64,000 nucleotides of DNA, taken from contig CAWADT010000017.1 in NCBI GenBank assembly GCA_963780865.1, forward strand, positions 11,641 to 75,640. The letters run 5' to 3'. Origin of the DNA: FEN-1073 sp963780865 (GTDB taxonomy: Bacteria > Chloroflexota > Anaerolineae > Anaerolineales > RBG-16-64-43). The notes under the pieces were generated by a model that saw only the letters and a list, made by a program, of their open reading frames with translations, had not been told where the DNA came from and did not search any database. The stretch's first letter is position 1, and every line of letters begins with the position of its first letter. Made by a program: the position numbers and the translations under genes. Below are positions 26,663-36,156 of this stretch, one piece after another.

Positions 26663-27109
26663 CAAGGCACCAACCGCGTGGTGAAAGGATTCTTCCTATC
26701 CCAACCGGTGTGAAACCGAGTTTCGTCGGGTCTGCTTACCGGGCGGGTTGAATTGCCTATGTTTAATCGAAGGCGGAATTCGAACGGGTTAAATCCGATG
26801 GTATTCTTCCTTTTAAGTAGTATGAGCGACACCTTCCGGATCTTCACCCGCGCCTCCCGAATCGCCGGGATGAAAATTCCATCGCCGGATTCGGTTATTT
26901 TCAACACATGGCCTTCCTAGAAGACGGCATCCTAGTTTTCTCCGGCGGCAAAGAAAATTGCCTTGGTCAGCTCATTGTCTAGTTCGGAATATCGGGCTTC
27001 ATCTGTTTTCAATTTACGACATGGGCCGTTTTATCGATCCGTTCGCGAAAATGGGTATAATGCCGCACAAGCGTGTCTTTGAAAATACAAACGAATTTAT
27101 GATCTGATT
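26663..27109. other. Intergenic region, nothing recognised
   Basis: 447 bases after the GH3 gene. No gene with coding character was found. TATAAT at 27056-27061 is a candidate minus-10 box for the deacetylase gene, though no good minus-35 box is spaced correctly. Confidence 0.5.
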
Positions 27110-28099
27110 ATGCTTTCCATTTACAGCAAACCTTTCCCGCAACTGACTATTCTGGTTCTATTTTTCTTCGCCGCAGGATGTACCGGTGGATCCGGCCTGC
27201 CGGTATCCGTTTCTCCTGCTGAAACAACAATTGCTTCCCCGCTGTCCACGGCTTCCGCGACAAGCACTCCCACCATACCCAGCGCCACCGCAACGGCGCT
27301 TTCCACCCCAACCGCCGCCCGTTCGCCGGACCCGACCTTGCAGCAGGCCCTTTGCCAATCGGTCGCGATTCCGACGCTTACCAGGCGCCAGATCATTGCG
27401 CCGATTCTGCTTTACCACCACATTGGCAGCGCAAATCTGGAATCCGATGGTATTTCCGATTCTCGGTATAACGTCGACGTGAATAATTTCCTCGCGCAGA
27501 TCGATCTCTTAAAAACGCTTGGATACAACACCGTCGGGGTCAGCCAAATCGCCAGCGCCATGCTGGACCAGGGGTCGCTGCCCGAGCGTCCGATCGCGAT
27601 CACTTTTGACGACGGCTGGGAAGATCAATTCCTTAACGCCGTTCCTCCTCTCCAGGAACGCGGCCTGATGGCCACCTTCTACATCGTGAGCACCTACCCC
27701 GGCGGACAGGATTTCATCACCTGGGACCAACTAGCCCAAATGGCCGCCGACGGGATGGAGATCGGCTCACACTCCCGGACTCATGCCCATCTTCCAAAAC
27801 TGGAGTACGATGCGCTTTGGTCGGAAATCCGGGTGTCGAAGGTGGAGCTTGAAAAGAAGCTAAAGGTTGCGGTGCCCACCTTTTCCTATCCGTATGGAGA
27901 ACTCACGCAGAACCCCGATCTCGCCACGCTCGTCAGCCGGGCCGGGTACCGAGCGGCGGTCGGGACGGATCCGGGAACAATACAATATCAAATATTCTAT
28001 TTACGGCGCCTGGAAGTGACCGGTTCAGAAACACTGGCTGAGTTCGCGGCGTCGCTTCCCTGGAACGCTCAAGGAACCGGCCTCTGCCCCTCCAAATAA
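27110..28099 (+). CDS. Polysaccharide deacetylase lipoprotein
   Basis: 329 aa. Signal peptide with lipobox AAGC (residues 21-24), Thr/Ser/Ala/Pro linker to about 78, then a NodB-homology (carbohydrate esterase 4) domain: ILLYHHIG, motif 1 ITFDDGWEDQF with the catalytic and metal Asp pair, motif 2 HSRTHAHL supplying two metal His, and motif 3 FSYPYGE. It probably removes acetyl groups from a cell-wall or extracellular amino-sugar polymer. Start ATG 27110 has only a weak ribosome site. It is a stand-alone gene followed by a repeat element. Confidence 0.9.
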   Translation: MLSIYSKPFPQLTILVLFFFAAGCTGGSGLPVSVSPAETTIASPLSTASATSTPTIPSATATALSTPTAARSPDPTLQQALCQSVAIPTLTRRQIIAPILLYHHIGSANLESDGISDSRYNVDVNNFLAQIDLLKTLGYNTVGVSQIASAMLDQGSLPERPIAITFDDGWEDQFLNAVPPLQERGLMATFYIVSTYPGGQDFITWDQLAQMAADGMEIGSHSRTHAHLPKLEYDALWSEIRVSKVELEKKLKVAVPTFSYPYGELTQNPDLATLVSRAGYRAAVGTDPGTIQYQIFYLRRLEVTGSETLAEFAASLPWNAQGTGLCPSK

Positions 28100-28120
28100 T
28101 TCTCCGCCCGCCTCTGATTA

Positions 28121-28374
28121 ACAGGGTGCTGAAAAAGTCTGGGTTTGTCATTGCGAGCCTCACCCCGGCTTCGCCGCGAGGCCTGGGGAGCGAAGCGACC
28201 CCGGACCACCCCAACCGGGGCGGGCGAAGCAATCTGGGCTTTCTGACTCGAATAGCGAGATTGCCCCGGCCCGCCCGGTGGGCTTTCCGGGGCGGGCTTC
28301 GCTCCCTTCCCCCGAAATACACAAGGGCACGCGGTCGCTCGCAATGACATCTCCCCTGTTTTTCAGCATCCTGT
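28121..28374. repeat. MITE-like palindromic repeat, copy 2 (different interior)
   Basis: Termini ACAGGGTGCTGAAAAA (28121-28136) and TTTTTCAGCATCCTGT (28359-28374) match in 15 of 16 positions as inverted repeats. Inside, TGTCATTGCGAGC and GCTCGCAATGACA form a second inverted pair, and GAAGCAATC/GAGATTGCC words recur, a theme of many dispersed bacterial repeats. Confidence 0.75.
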
Positions 28375-28375
28375 C

Positions 28376-28408
28376 AAAAAAAATACCGCGCGATTAGCCG
28401 CGCGGTAT
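28376..28408 (-). terminator. Rho-independent terminator
   Basis: On the minus strand a 10-base-pair stem (ATACCGCGCG with CGCGCGGTAT, 6-base loop) is followed by a run of about eight T. It terminates transcripts coming from the NBR1-type lipoprotein gene upstream on the minus strand. Confidence 0.8.
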
Positions 28409-28470
28409 CTGGTGATCGTGAGCGATTATCGCCGCGTCAGTTCGCATCCCTACCCGGCAGGAGACAATAC

Positions 28471-28504
28471 GCAAATACCCAGCCGATCGCGGCTGGGTAT
28501 TTGC
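28471..28504. other. 15-bp intergenic hairpin
   Basis: Perfect stem 28471-28485 with 28490-28504 around loop ATCG, between the lipoprotein stop and the terminator at 28376-28408. No T-tract of its own; probably a 3'-end stabilising structure. Confidence 0.5.
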
Positions 28505-28590
28505 GGTAGATTCGCTGCTTGGGACGCCCGGCGAGAATGAACTCTTCGCGTTCCGCTTTGTTTTCCGGTCAATCCGGAATATTTAACTGC

Positions 28591-29283
28591 CTAGGCCACA
28601 ACGACGATTTGGACGATCAACGGTTCTTTTCCGTCCGGCCCCACGCCGAACCGGTTTCCTGCCGGATCGAAGAGGTACCATTGACCCTGGAACGTGCCCG
28701 GATTCGACGGGGCTTTGAGATTAACCTCGATTAAGAGGTTCTGGTTTGGCGGAATAATCTCGGGAAAATTAACCGACGACGGGCCAAACATATGGTAATC
28801 GTATTGGAATCTTAGCGTATAGTCCCGCGTCCAGGTGCACGTGCCGATATTGCGGACCATCCACGATTTTACAAACGTGGCACCGGCTTTGATCTTGAAA
28901 TTATCGACAACCGGGCCGACATCACCCACAAAAAACGCCGCGTTGCAATTTCCAGAGACCGTGCTGGTGGCCTGGGATACCGGGGTATTGGTGAGTGAGG
29001 GCGCGGAAGTGGTTGAAAGACCGGTAACAGGTGTCTCCGTGCTCGTCTGGACGGCGGGTATCTCGGTTGTGGTCGGGGATGGATTTGCCGCGGGAGTTTC
29101 CGGCGTAGCGGAAGGTTTGGAGGTGGACGTGGCCGCGAGGCCCGACACCTGCGTGAGCATCGCTTCCAGGGTTTGCGCCGCTACGGTACCGCCGGAAGGC
29201 GCCGCGGTCGTCGCCGCTCCACAAGCCGTGGCCAGAATCAGGAATAGACCGGTAAGTAAGACAGTTGCAGATTTTTGAAACAT
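28591..29283 (-). CDS. Lipoprotein with NBR1-type Ig-like (FW) domain
   Basis: 230 aa from ATG 29283, preceded by AAGGAGAAG; a longer frame exists but lacks that site. Lipobox ATAC about residues 17-20, a Thr/Ser/Pro-rich linker to about 110, then one FW domain (about 115-228): FVKSWMVRNIGTCTWT, FPEIIPPNQNLLIEVNL and GQWYLFDPAGNRFGVG are typical of the four-Trp Ig-like domain first described in human NBR1 and frequent in Chloroflexota lipoproteins. Role is unknown; probably an adhesive or scaffold domain on the cell surface. Stands alone with its own terminator. Confidence 0.85.
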   Translation of the reverse strand: MFQKSATVLLTGLFLILATACGAATTAAPSGGTVAAQTLEAMLTQVSGLAATSTSKPSATPETPAANPSPTTTEIPAVQTSTETPVTGLSTTSAPSLTNTPVSQATSTVSGNCNAAFFVGDVGPVVDNFKIKAGATFVKSWMVRNIGTCTWTRDYTLRFQYDYHMFGPSSVNFPEIIPPNQNLLIEVNLKAPSNPGTFQGQWYLFDPAGNRFGVGPDGKEPLIVQIVVVA

Positions 29284-29824
29284 AAAATTTTCTTCTCCTT
29301 CTTGGGTTTGCAGCGCCGCGCTGCGCCGCCTGGAACTTTGTTTCCCGCACTCGGCCTGCGCGGAGATGGTCACCCAGCCTTGCCATAAAAATCATTCTAC
29401 GCGAATCGGGTAAACCGAAAAACAACTTTTTTCCGCGCATGGATCGGTTATCTACCGCCCCAGGTTATTATAATGGAATTGAGTCCGATGCCTAATCAAT
29501 AGACGAGAAAATAAGTGAAATTATGCTGATTATTTTTCTTCTCCGACACATTTTTAGCTAAAAAAAGGGTTTTTACTCATTCAGAAATATTTTGGGTATT
29601 TATCGCATTTTCCACCTGCCCCGGTTTCCGAGTGAGGCTTGCAAACTTATCATTCTAGATTTCACCGGCATCTCAAATCCAACAAATGGAAGCACCTGAA
29701 AAAGTCCGCTTGTCGGGAGGCTTGCCCGGACGATCGATGATTTTCAGAGGTTATTAATCTTTAATCAGCGTTTTCCAAACTGCTCTGACGGAATATTCTT
29801 AAAAATAAACGTATTTGCTTCAGC
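29284..29824. other. Intergenic region, nothing recognised
   Basis: 541 bases, the right-hand two thirds AT-rich with several T-runs. I found no gene, palindromic operator or convincing promoter. It is followed directly by a palindromic repeat. Confidence 0.5.
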
Positions 29825-30012
29825 CTTCTCCCTCATCCCGCCCTCCCGTCGCTATCCCTCGCTCCGCTCGGGACGGGCGCTCCGGGACAGGTTCTCCCTG
29901 CATACCCCCGCTTCCCCGCAAAGATCGCGGGGCAGGCGCGAGGACAGGCGCTGGGAGAAGGTGGCCGGACCCTCGGCAATTTTCCGGGGGGAAGGCCGGA
30001 TGAGGGAGAGAG
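29825..30012. repeat. Palindromic dispersed repeat, family 2, copy 1
   Basis: Begins CTTCTCCCTCATCC and ends GGATGAGGGAGAG, an inverted pair. The interior segment CCTCCCGTCGCTATCCCTCG and the roughly 35 bases after it recur unchanged in the copy at 62962-63083, and GGCCACCTTCTCCCA-type words recur in the copy at 54873. Confidence 0.75.
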
Positions 30013-30185
30013 ATACCAGATCATCAATCCAATGAAATTCTTTCCGGCTTTTCTTGCGCCAAATAGTTATAAAAAATCCGGGAAAATTCATTCCGTTGGC
30101 TCTCATCAAGGACTGCATCTTTGTTATCCGCGCTGATAGTCTCGGTCATTAAGTGGGCGTTCCAGCGAGCCACGCCTCCATAAAT

Positions 30186-30213
30186 AAAAACCGGGGGCAC
30201 TCTTGCCGCCGGT
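30186..30213 (-). terminator. Probable terminator after the YCF48-like gene
   Basis: Minus strand: ACCGGCGGCA and TGCCCCCGGT pair around a 4-base loop with one internal mismatch, followed by TTTTTATTTA. It lies about 60 bases past the second in-frame stop (30271) of the gene, which supports the view that the gene originally ended there. Confidence 0.6.
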
Positions 30214-30396
30214 TCTCTATTCCGGCAATCGGTTCCTGCCGACGCCCTTCAGCGCGAGGAATTCACCCGGTCATTTTCCCGTCGAGGATTGGTGACGATA
30301 CAGGGTGATTACCTTATCCATCCCAAAGTCGGTCAAGAAGCCGGCGTCGTGCGTGAGGAAAACCATCCCAAACTTCGCCGGAAGCGATTCCTGAGT

Positions 30397-31242
30397 TCAG
30401 GAGTTCCCACCGTCGGCGGTCCAAAGCGCCACGAGCACTCCGGCGTTATCCTCCAACCCGACGATGACGACCCCATTCCTGGAATTGGCGAAACGAATGG
30501 CCCCCACGGGAAATGTCGCGCTCGTTGTGATCTTTTTAGTCAATCCCAAGGGCTTTGCGGTCCAGCTTTTTCCGCTATCGGCCGTTACATAGAGCGAGCC
30601 GTCCTGACCCACTACATATCCCTCGGAGGCCGTGCGCAGCAAAATGGCCGCGATGCTTTGCGCTTCCTTTGGAAACGTAACGGCCGTCCACGTCTGTCCG
30701 CCGTCGCGGGTGGCAAACAATAGCGTACTGTCTGCGACCCATCCGTTGGTATCGTCGATGAAACTGATGAATTGGCTCCTAGCCAAATCGACGTCGGCGA
30801 CCGCCTGCCATGTCCGGCCTCCATCCTTGGAGACTTTCACATTGCCGCTTTCCCCAGTGGTCCAAGCCAGTTTTTCATCGATAATATCAAGACCATGCCG
30901 GCACATCGAGCTATTTTGCGCCCGCGGCCAAGTTTTCCCGCCATCGACCGTGTAATGGGTTTCGCCGTCATATCCGGCCATGATGCCGAAATTTTCATTC
31001 AGGAAACCGGCGATGTTAATCGCAGGCTGCATGGGCTCGGTTTGGAATATCCTCTTCCACGCCGATGAGGATGCGGTGCCGACGGGCGTCTTGACCCCTG
31101 CCGCAACGGTCGGGGTAAAGGTAGATGGCGGGACGCTCGTTGGTTGCGCGGTCGCGGTTTGCGGCGCGGCTTTCGCGCCGCAGCCGGCCAAGCATCCGGT
31201 AAATAGCGCCACGCAGATGCGGATGAGTTTGGACGCGTTCAT
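30397..31242 (-). CDS. BNR/YCF48-like beta-propeller lipoprotein, prematurely stopped
   Basis: 281 aa from ATG 31242 (GGAGGAAA upstream). Lipobox LAGC near residues 18-21, Thr/Pro linker, then repeated propeller blades with the motif DGGxTW: VDGGKTW, KDGGRTWQA, RDGGQTWTA, ADSGKSWTA and a final ADGGNS. The last motif is cut by a TGA (30399-30397) exactly where the conserved Trp (TGG) is expected. Beyond it the same frame stays open for 41 codons to TGA at 30271, encoding GMVFLTHDAGFL and KVITLYRH, which continue the fold. So this is probably a 323-residue protein with a recent nonsense change or base error. Relatives include photosystem assembly factor Ycf48 and sortilin-like sugar-binding propellers; function unknown. 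Confidence 0.82.
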   Translation of the reverse strand: MNASKLIRICVALFTGCLAGCGAKAAPQTATAQPTSVPPSTFTPTVAAGVKTPVGTASSSAWKRIFQTEPMQPAINIAGFLNENFGIMAGYDGETHYTVDGGKTWPRAQNSSMCRHGLDIIDEKLAWTTGESGNVKVSKDGGRTWQAVADVDLARSQFISFIDDTNGWVADSTLLFATRDGGQTWTAVTFPKEAQSIAAILLRTASEGYVVGQDGSLYVTADSGKSWTAKPLGLTKKITTSATFPVGAIRFANSRNGVVIVGLEDNAGVLVALWTADGGNS

Positions 31243-31446
31243 GATTTTCCTCCGCGGAATCAGAGAGCGGGTCGTGAAATGGCGACTCAATCCTAATGAT
31301 GGAGAACCATCGTACACATCAAAAAAAGGAGTTATCGGAACCTCGGCGGTTTTCCATCGCCCAGTGAGCCGCGCGGCGATTGCGGTCGTCGCCCACCTTA
31401 TCTCCGGGTGGGCAAAATTCGCCATTCCCGCAGGTTGCACAAACTC

Positions 31447-31692
31447 TTAAAGGTGTCCGCTATCATCCCCATTTCCCGGGCATTGGACCAGCAGCAAAGG
31501 CAGGCCCAGATCTCGAAAGCGGGAAAGGATGTCGTGCCATGTGATTGGATCGGTTACGATGCCGGTCACAATGGTAAAGGCCGGATGGATATCGGTTTTC
31601 TCCACGTGAACGGCCCTGGCGTTGAACTTTTCCAGCCAGCTTGGGTCAAAGCGCCCCTGGATTATTAATTGATAGGGTGTCGGTTTTTCCAT
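31447..31692 (-). CDS. Small conserved-looking protein, companion of MalT-like regulator
   Basis: 81 aa, no signal peptide. The protein opens MEKPTPYQLIIQGRFDPSW and ends with HDILSRFRDLGLPLLLVQCP, the pattern of a small family often seen next to MalT-like LuxR regulators in Chloroflexota: a central ITGxVxDPxxLHxxLxRxRDLGLxL block. It lies 158 bases downstream of such a regulator on the same strand. I start it at ATG 31692 although the ribosome site is weak; an upstream in-frame extension looks non-coding. Function is unknown; a regulatory partner is possible. Confidence 0.6.
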   Translation of the reverse strand: MEKPTPYQLIIQGRFDPSWLEKFNARAVHVEKTDIHPAFTIVTGIVTDPITWHDILSRFRDLGLPLLLVQCPGNGDDSGHL

Positions 31693-31850
31693 TTCATTCA
31701 GCCCGAGGAACCCTATTTTGATATGAAAATATTCTAGCGAAGGGGTTGCCGAGCCACATCCATTAAAAGTGGTAGGAAAGGGGTATTTGTGGCGGAGTGA
31801 TACCAAACGCAAACCGAGGCGGGTGCTGGAGGAGCGGTGGCGGAAAACAG

Positions 31851-34628
31851 CTATCCGGAAGTTAGGATTCCCAATCCCCTGGCCTTGGCGACAGCCTGGG
31901 TTCGTTTCTTGACGCCCAGTTTGCCGTAAATGTTCCTGGTATGCACTTTGACCGTGTCCGGCGAGATCACCAGCCGCTGGGCGATTTCTCGGTTGGCGAG
32001 CCCTTCAGCGATCAAGCGAAGCACCTCGATCTCGCGCTGGGTCAGCGGTTCGATCAAATTCGTACCGGTCGCCGGGCGTTGGATCTGGCTTGCCGGCATC
32101 AACGCCGCGTCTGGAAAAGCCGCCAGGAGCCTGCCGACGTACTCCGGCGCGATCCCCCGCTGGGCTGCTTCGTAAAGCAATCGGGCCATCGCGGCACCCT
32201 CCTCCAGGAACAAGAGGGCAAACCCTTCCGGCTCGGCCATCGCAAGAGCGCGCGCAAGCGGCGGAAGCGCCTGATCGATTTTCCCAAGCGCATGAAAGGC
32301 CAACGCCTGCAGCATCAGGAGTTCGATTTCCAGCCATCCTTGCCTTAAATCCTGGGCGAACACCAGGCATTTTTCCAATGCGGAAAGAAGCGGAGAGAGG
32401 TCGATTGGTTTTCGACCGGAGGGCGACAAGCGCCGCCGGGCGATGAGCAGGCGAGCGAGCGTCAGGAATTCCACGGGATATTGTTTTCCGATGCCCTGAG
32501 TGATATCCAACTCCGCCGCCCATTGATCGGCGGCTTTCAGCGCCCGGGGGTCGTGCTCGGCCTGCGTCAGCCAAAGGCGCGCGCGCAGCGCGCCGGCGAG
32601 CTTTTCTTCGAACGGTTCCAGAATCTCCATCCGTTCGATCACGTCGGAGGCCCCCGCCCAATCGCCGCGGTATCGCTTCAACCGCGCCTGCGCCTCGCTC
32701 CACCATTGACGGGCGATGGGGCCGATGTTTCCCACCAGCGGGAGCAACTCCGCCGCCTTGGCGAGCATCCGATCCGCTTCCTCAAATTCTCCCCATTCCA
32801 AAAAGATCGACCCGAGGACGGCGTATCCTCCGGCGGCGAGCGGCAACGGATGGCCTTCCCGTTCGGAAGGTTCAACGATGGTCCGCAGAATTTCCCGGCA
32901 GATCGACGCCCCGCGCCGGAACTTTCCGGCGTAACACAAATAGGCCGCCTGCACGAAGGCCGCCAGCATCGCAAAATGGAGATTCCCGCCTGCTAGTCCG
33001 GCCTCGCGCGCTTCGACGAGGCATTGGATGGCGGTTTGCTGTTCGCTGATGCTGGTTCCCAGGATGTAAAGCAAGATGCTGCGCAATCCCGGGTCGTCGT
33101 CCGGGACGCGCTCCAGCGCCCGGCGGGCGGTCCGAATGATTTCTTCCGGAGGATCGCCGCGGCGCCACCAGGCGCGCGTCCGGACGGCGGCGACGTTGCC
33201 GGCGAAACGGGATTCGGCTTGCGGATCGGCGCCCCATGGCCGACCCGGATCGCCGATCCTGGATTCCCATGCCCGCTCGGCCTCCCGCGCCCAAAGCTCG
33301 GCGGTATCGGCGGAAACCCTGGTCGGGCGCGACGGCGCATACAATTCGGACCAGGCGCGATGGAGACAAAGGAGCGGACTGGAGCGAATAACATCGTCCG
33401 GCAATGCCCTCAGCCAGGCGAGGGTGAGGGCGGTCTCGCCGCGATAGATCAGTCCCGGCGCTTGCCGCTCTCCGAGAGCGGCGGAATATTTAAAATCCGA
33501 GGAGGCCAGGGCGTGGGACATGGCTTCGGCGATGAAACCCTCTTTTTCGTACCAGGCGCTGGCCCGCAGGTGCAGCCGCGCGATCTCTTGCGGTTCCATA
33601 GACTGTCGCAGCCGCTTTTGCAAAAGGTCGGCGAAGAGATGATGATAACGGTACCAATTGCGTTCGTTATCGAGCGGAAAAATAAAAATGTTGGCCCGCT
33701 CCAGGTCGCCAAGGATCTCCCGCCCGTTCTCAACGCCAGTGTCCCCCGGGCAGACCGCGTCGCACAACGAGCCGCAGAGGCGTTCCAAGATCGAGGTTTG
33801 CAGCAGAAAGGTTTGAACGGGCATCGGCTGGCGATGGAGCACTTCCTCGGTCAGATAATCGCCGATATAGCGGTTGTCCCCGGCTAAGGCGGCGATAAAG
33901 CCGTGTCTATCGGGTTCGCCCTTGAGGGAAAGCGCAGCCATCTGCAAACCGACGATCCATCCATCGGTCCGGCTCTCCAGCGCGGCGATGTCTTCGACCG
34001 ATAGGTCAAGCGCCCCGGCGTTGTTGATTAATTCAGCGGTTTCGGCGGTCGTGAATCGCAAGTCGGAGTAGCGAATCTCGTTCATTTCCACGCGGCCCCT
34101 AAGGCGCGGGATCGGGAGCGGCGGATCGGCCCGCGTGATGATGATTAAATGAAGCCGCGAGGGGAAATGGTCGAGCAGATAGTTCAGGCTGCAGTGAATA
34201 GCGTCGAAGACAATGAGGTGATAATCATCCAGAACGAGTACGATCGGCTTGGAGACGCCCGCCAGGTCGTTGATCAGCGAAGCCACCAACGGTTCGAGCG
34301 GCGGTGGTTCGGGCGATTGCAGCGCCGCCTGAGCGGTCCGGCCGAGCGAGCTATCCACCATCTGAAGCGCGGCGATGACGTATTGCCAGAAACGAAGCGG
34401 GTCGTTATCTCCCGAATCGAGCGAAAGCCAGGCGCAGCGGATGCCGGATTGCGCAGAGAGCCACTCGGCAACCAGCGTGGTCTTGCCAAAACCGGCGGGA
34501 GCGGAGATCAGGGTTAACTTGCGGTCGATCCCGGAGCTCACGCGCTCAGTCAAACGCGGGCGCGGTACCAGCCCGGGCCGGGCGGCGGGGATGTATAGTT
34601 TGGTCGCAAGCAAAGGGGCTACCGTCAT
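31851..34628 (-). CDS. MalT-like LuxR-family ATP-dependent transcriptional regulator
   Basis: 925 aa from ATG 34628; a TTG 24 bases upstream is an alternative. STAND/LAL architecture: Walker A APAGFGKTTL (about residues 46-55), Walker B IVLVLDDYHLI (about 128-138), TRADPPLPIPRLRGR sensor, then a long TPR-like helical region (about 350-850) and a C-terminal LuxR helix-turn-helix (LTQREIEVLRLIAEGL ... VKVHTRNIYGKLGVKKR, about 858-918). Such proteins activate transcription on binding ATP and a small inducer, as MalT does for maltotriose. The target cannot be told; adjacent genes are surface lipoproteins and a small companion protein. Confidence 0.92.
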   Translation of the reverse strand: MTVAPLLATKLYIPAARPGLVPRPRLTERVSSGIDRKLTLISAPAGFGKTTLVAEWLSAQSGIRCAWLSLDSGDNDPLRFWQYVIAALQMVDSSLGRTAQAALQSPEPPPLEPLVASLINDLAGVSKPIVLVLDDYHLIVFDAIHCSLNYLLDHFPSRLHLIIITRADPPLPIPRLRGRVEMNEIRYSDLRFTTAETAELINNAGALDLSVEDIAALESRTDGWIVGLQMAALSLKGEPDRHGFIAALAGDNRYIGDYLTEEVLHRQPMPVQTFLLQTSILERLCGSLCDAVCPGDTGVENGREILGDLERANIFIFPLDNERNWYRYHHLFADLLQKRLRQSMEPQEIARLHLRASAWYEKEGFIAEAMSHALASSDFKYSAALGERQAPGLIYRGETALTLAWLRALPDDVIRSSPLLCLHRAWSELYAPSRPTRVSADTAELWAREAERAWESRIGDPGRPWGADPQAESRFAGNVAAVRTRAWWRRGDPPEEIIRTARRALERVPDDDPGLRSILLYILGTSISEQQTAIQCLVEAREAGLAGGNLHFAMLAAFVQAAYLCYAGKFRRGASICREILRTIVEPSEREGHPLPLAAGGYAVLGSIFLEWGEFEEADRMLAKAAELLPLVGNIGPIARQWWSEAQARLKRYRGDWAGASDVIERMEILEPFEEKLAGALRARLWLTQAEHDPRALKAADQWAAELDITQGIGKQYPVEFLTLARLLIARRRLSPSGRKPIDLSPLLSALEKCLVFAQDLRQGWLEIELLMLQALAFHALGKIDQALPPLARALAMAEPEGFALLFLEEGAAMARLLYEAAQRGIAPEYVGRLLAAFPDAALMPASQIQRPATGTNLIEPLTQREIEVLRLIAEGLANREIAQRLVISPDTVKVHTRNIYGKLGVKKRTQAVAKARGLGILTSG

Positions 34629-35372
34629 AGTGAGCCTGGCGAGCTTTTCCAATCTGGGTCAACCGCGGGGACGGCTGTCGCTGTCTCCATTGCCATAGCC
34701 CTTGGAAAAATGTTATGAATGAAAAAAGATTTCTAAATATTCCTATCAGGAAAATACACTTCACGTTTTCTCAACGGCAGCCATTAACAATCCCAACGTC
34801 TCCTTGCGCAGCGTCACCTTGCGGAGCCGCCGGATCACTTCAATTATAGCAGTCTCCGCCGGAGCTTCGACGCGCTCGATCTTGCATCTCCCGCAATTAC
34901 GCGTTCCGCCCGGAATCGGACGGGCGATCACCTCATTTTCTTTGGGTGGGGATGCTTCTCCATTCAAAGTCTCTGGCTGGAGGATTAATGTTAAGGTTGA
35001 TTTTTCCCGATGATTAGTTTAACCCAAAATGGTATCTATCATTATCTGATCCACTTAACCAACCTATCCTCCCACCGGTTCCTGCGTTGGCCAAATATTC
35101 GCGGGTGTTACTATGCATCGATCCGTTGGCTGCTGAAAGGTCTGATAGAATTCGTCAAGGGACATGGATGTTGCTTCTTCAATAGATTTATAACCCTGAA
35201 GAACCTCACCTAAGACGGATTGCACGTTATCAGTGAATGTTTTTTTCATCTCCGGAAGGAAATAGATCCATGTAAATATGGGCGTCTGAAAAGCAACCGA
35301 GAACCGTCTGATTATTCATCCGCATTCTGGTAGAAAAGTGCAAAAATATACCTTAGTCAGGATGATGCAGAA
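34629..35372. other. AT-rich gene-poor stretch
   Basis: 744 bases before the WD40 remnant with no confidently coded protein. Base composition falls from GC-rich to AT-rich near 34690 and stays AT-rich to about 37660. One short frame (35249-35064, minus) is listed separately. Confidence 0.5.
35064..35249 (-). CDS. Doubtful small protein
   Basis: 61 aa, MKKTFTDNVQSVLGEVLQGY then an acidic helix-prone stretch ending TQEPVGG. Composition is protein-like but GGAG touches the ATG with no spacing, and nothing is recognised. Could be a chance frame or a relic in this decayed region. Confidence 0.25.
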   Translation of the reverse strand: MKKTFTDNVQSVLGEVLQGYKSIEEATSMSLDEFYQTFQQPTDRCIVTPANIWPTQEPVGG

Positions 35373-35644
35373 TTAGGCGACTAACCCTGTGGTCGGCGAA
35401 TGCATCCATGCGCCGCTGCGTGCATCCCATAGCATGATCGTACTAACTGCGCCTCCACTGGCTAGAATCTGACCATCCGGCGAGAAAGCGATCTCGAATT
35501 TCGGTCTGCAAATACGAGATGCCCCGTAAAATCACCGGGGAAAACTTCGACTCCCTGAGCCTGCCCCGCGCGTAAGGCGGGGTCGATCACAAGAATAGAT
35601 TCAATGTTTTTCAGCAATCTGGTAATAGCCATCTTGTCACGCAA
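35373..35644 (-). pseudogene. Remnant of a WD40-repeat protein gene
   Basis: Minus-strand translation gives FTGHLVFAD in one frame and, after a shift near 35495, EIAFSPDGQILASGG and IMLWDARSGAW in the next, i.e. a single WD40 repeat split by a frameshift and followed by a stop (35375-35373). No full gene surrounds it. It is best read as a decayed fragment of a WD40 propeller gene. Confidence 0.7.
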
Positions 35645-36156
35645 GAATAGTGGGCCGTCCGGACCAGAGGATCTATATTCATATTACCTTCCATTTACTA
35701 CCGTGGCATAAATTTATTGATCTGACCCAAAAATTCACTGGTCGAGGATAGTTTCCCGCACGCCAAATAAATAAGCTTGGTAGCTCATGCTTTATCAAGG
35801 ATAAGCAAGGATGCCATAGGAAAACCAAAATGTTTGAGATCTTATCAGCCTTATCCAATGATCCGGAAATATTTTTGGCATAATCAAGTGTCCGTATAAT
35901 AATATTTCGACGCCATAGATGACCCAGTTCCTCTAGATACTTATCGATTCATATGGAAATTCGGCTTTTATTACAAATCTAGTTGGAGTATACTCTAACA
36001 ATCAATGTACCCGATATCTTGGACGATGGAAGAGGGGTTCATACCGGAAAAGGAAATGGGGGGTAGGATATGTTTATTTTTCCAGGGAACAATAAGAATA
36101 AATAAGAAGGAATAGAATCTCAAAGACGTCATGGGATTGTACCTAGGAGAAAAATA
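35645..36156. other. AT-rich intergenic region, nothing recognised
   Basis: 512 bases. The palindrome GAGTATACTC at 35987-35996 may be a promoter or operator part for the next gene; otherwise I see nothing to report. Confidence 0.4.

Noticed and set aside
26659..26907. 82-codon minus-strand frame after the GH3 gene
   Set aside because: No ribosome site, no recognisable pattern, and it overlaps the GH3 stop; treated as chance.
34761..35013. Short overlapping frames on both strands
   Set aside because: No proper start with ribosome site; the two frames contradict one another and sit in a decayed AT-rich region.
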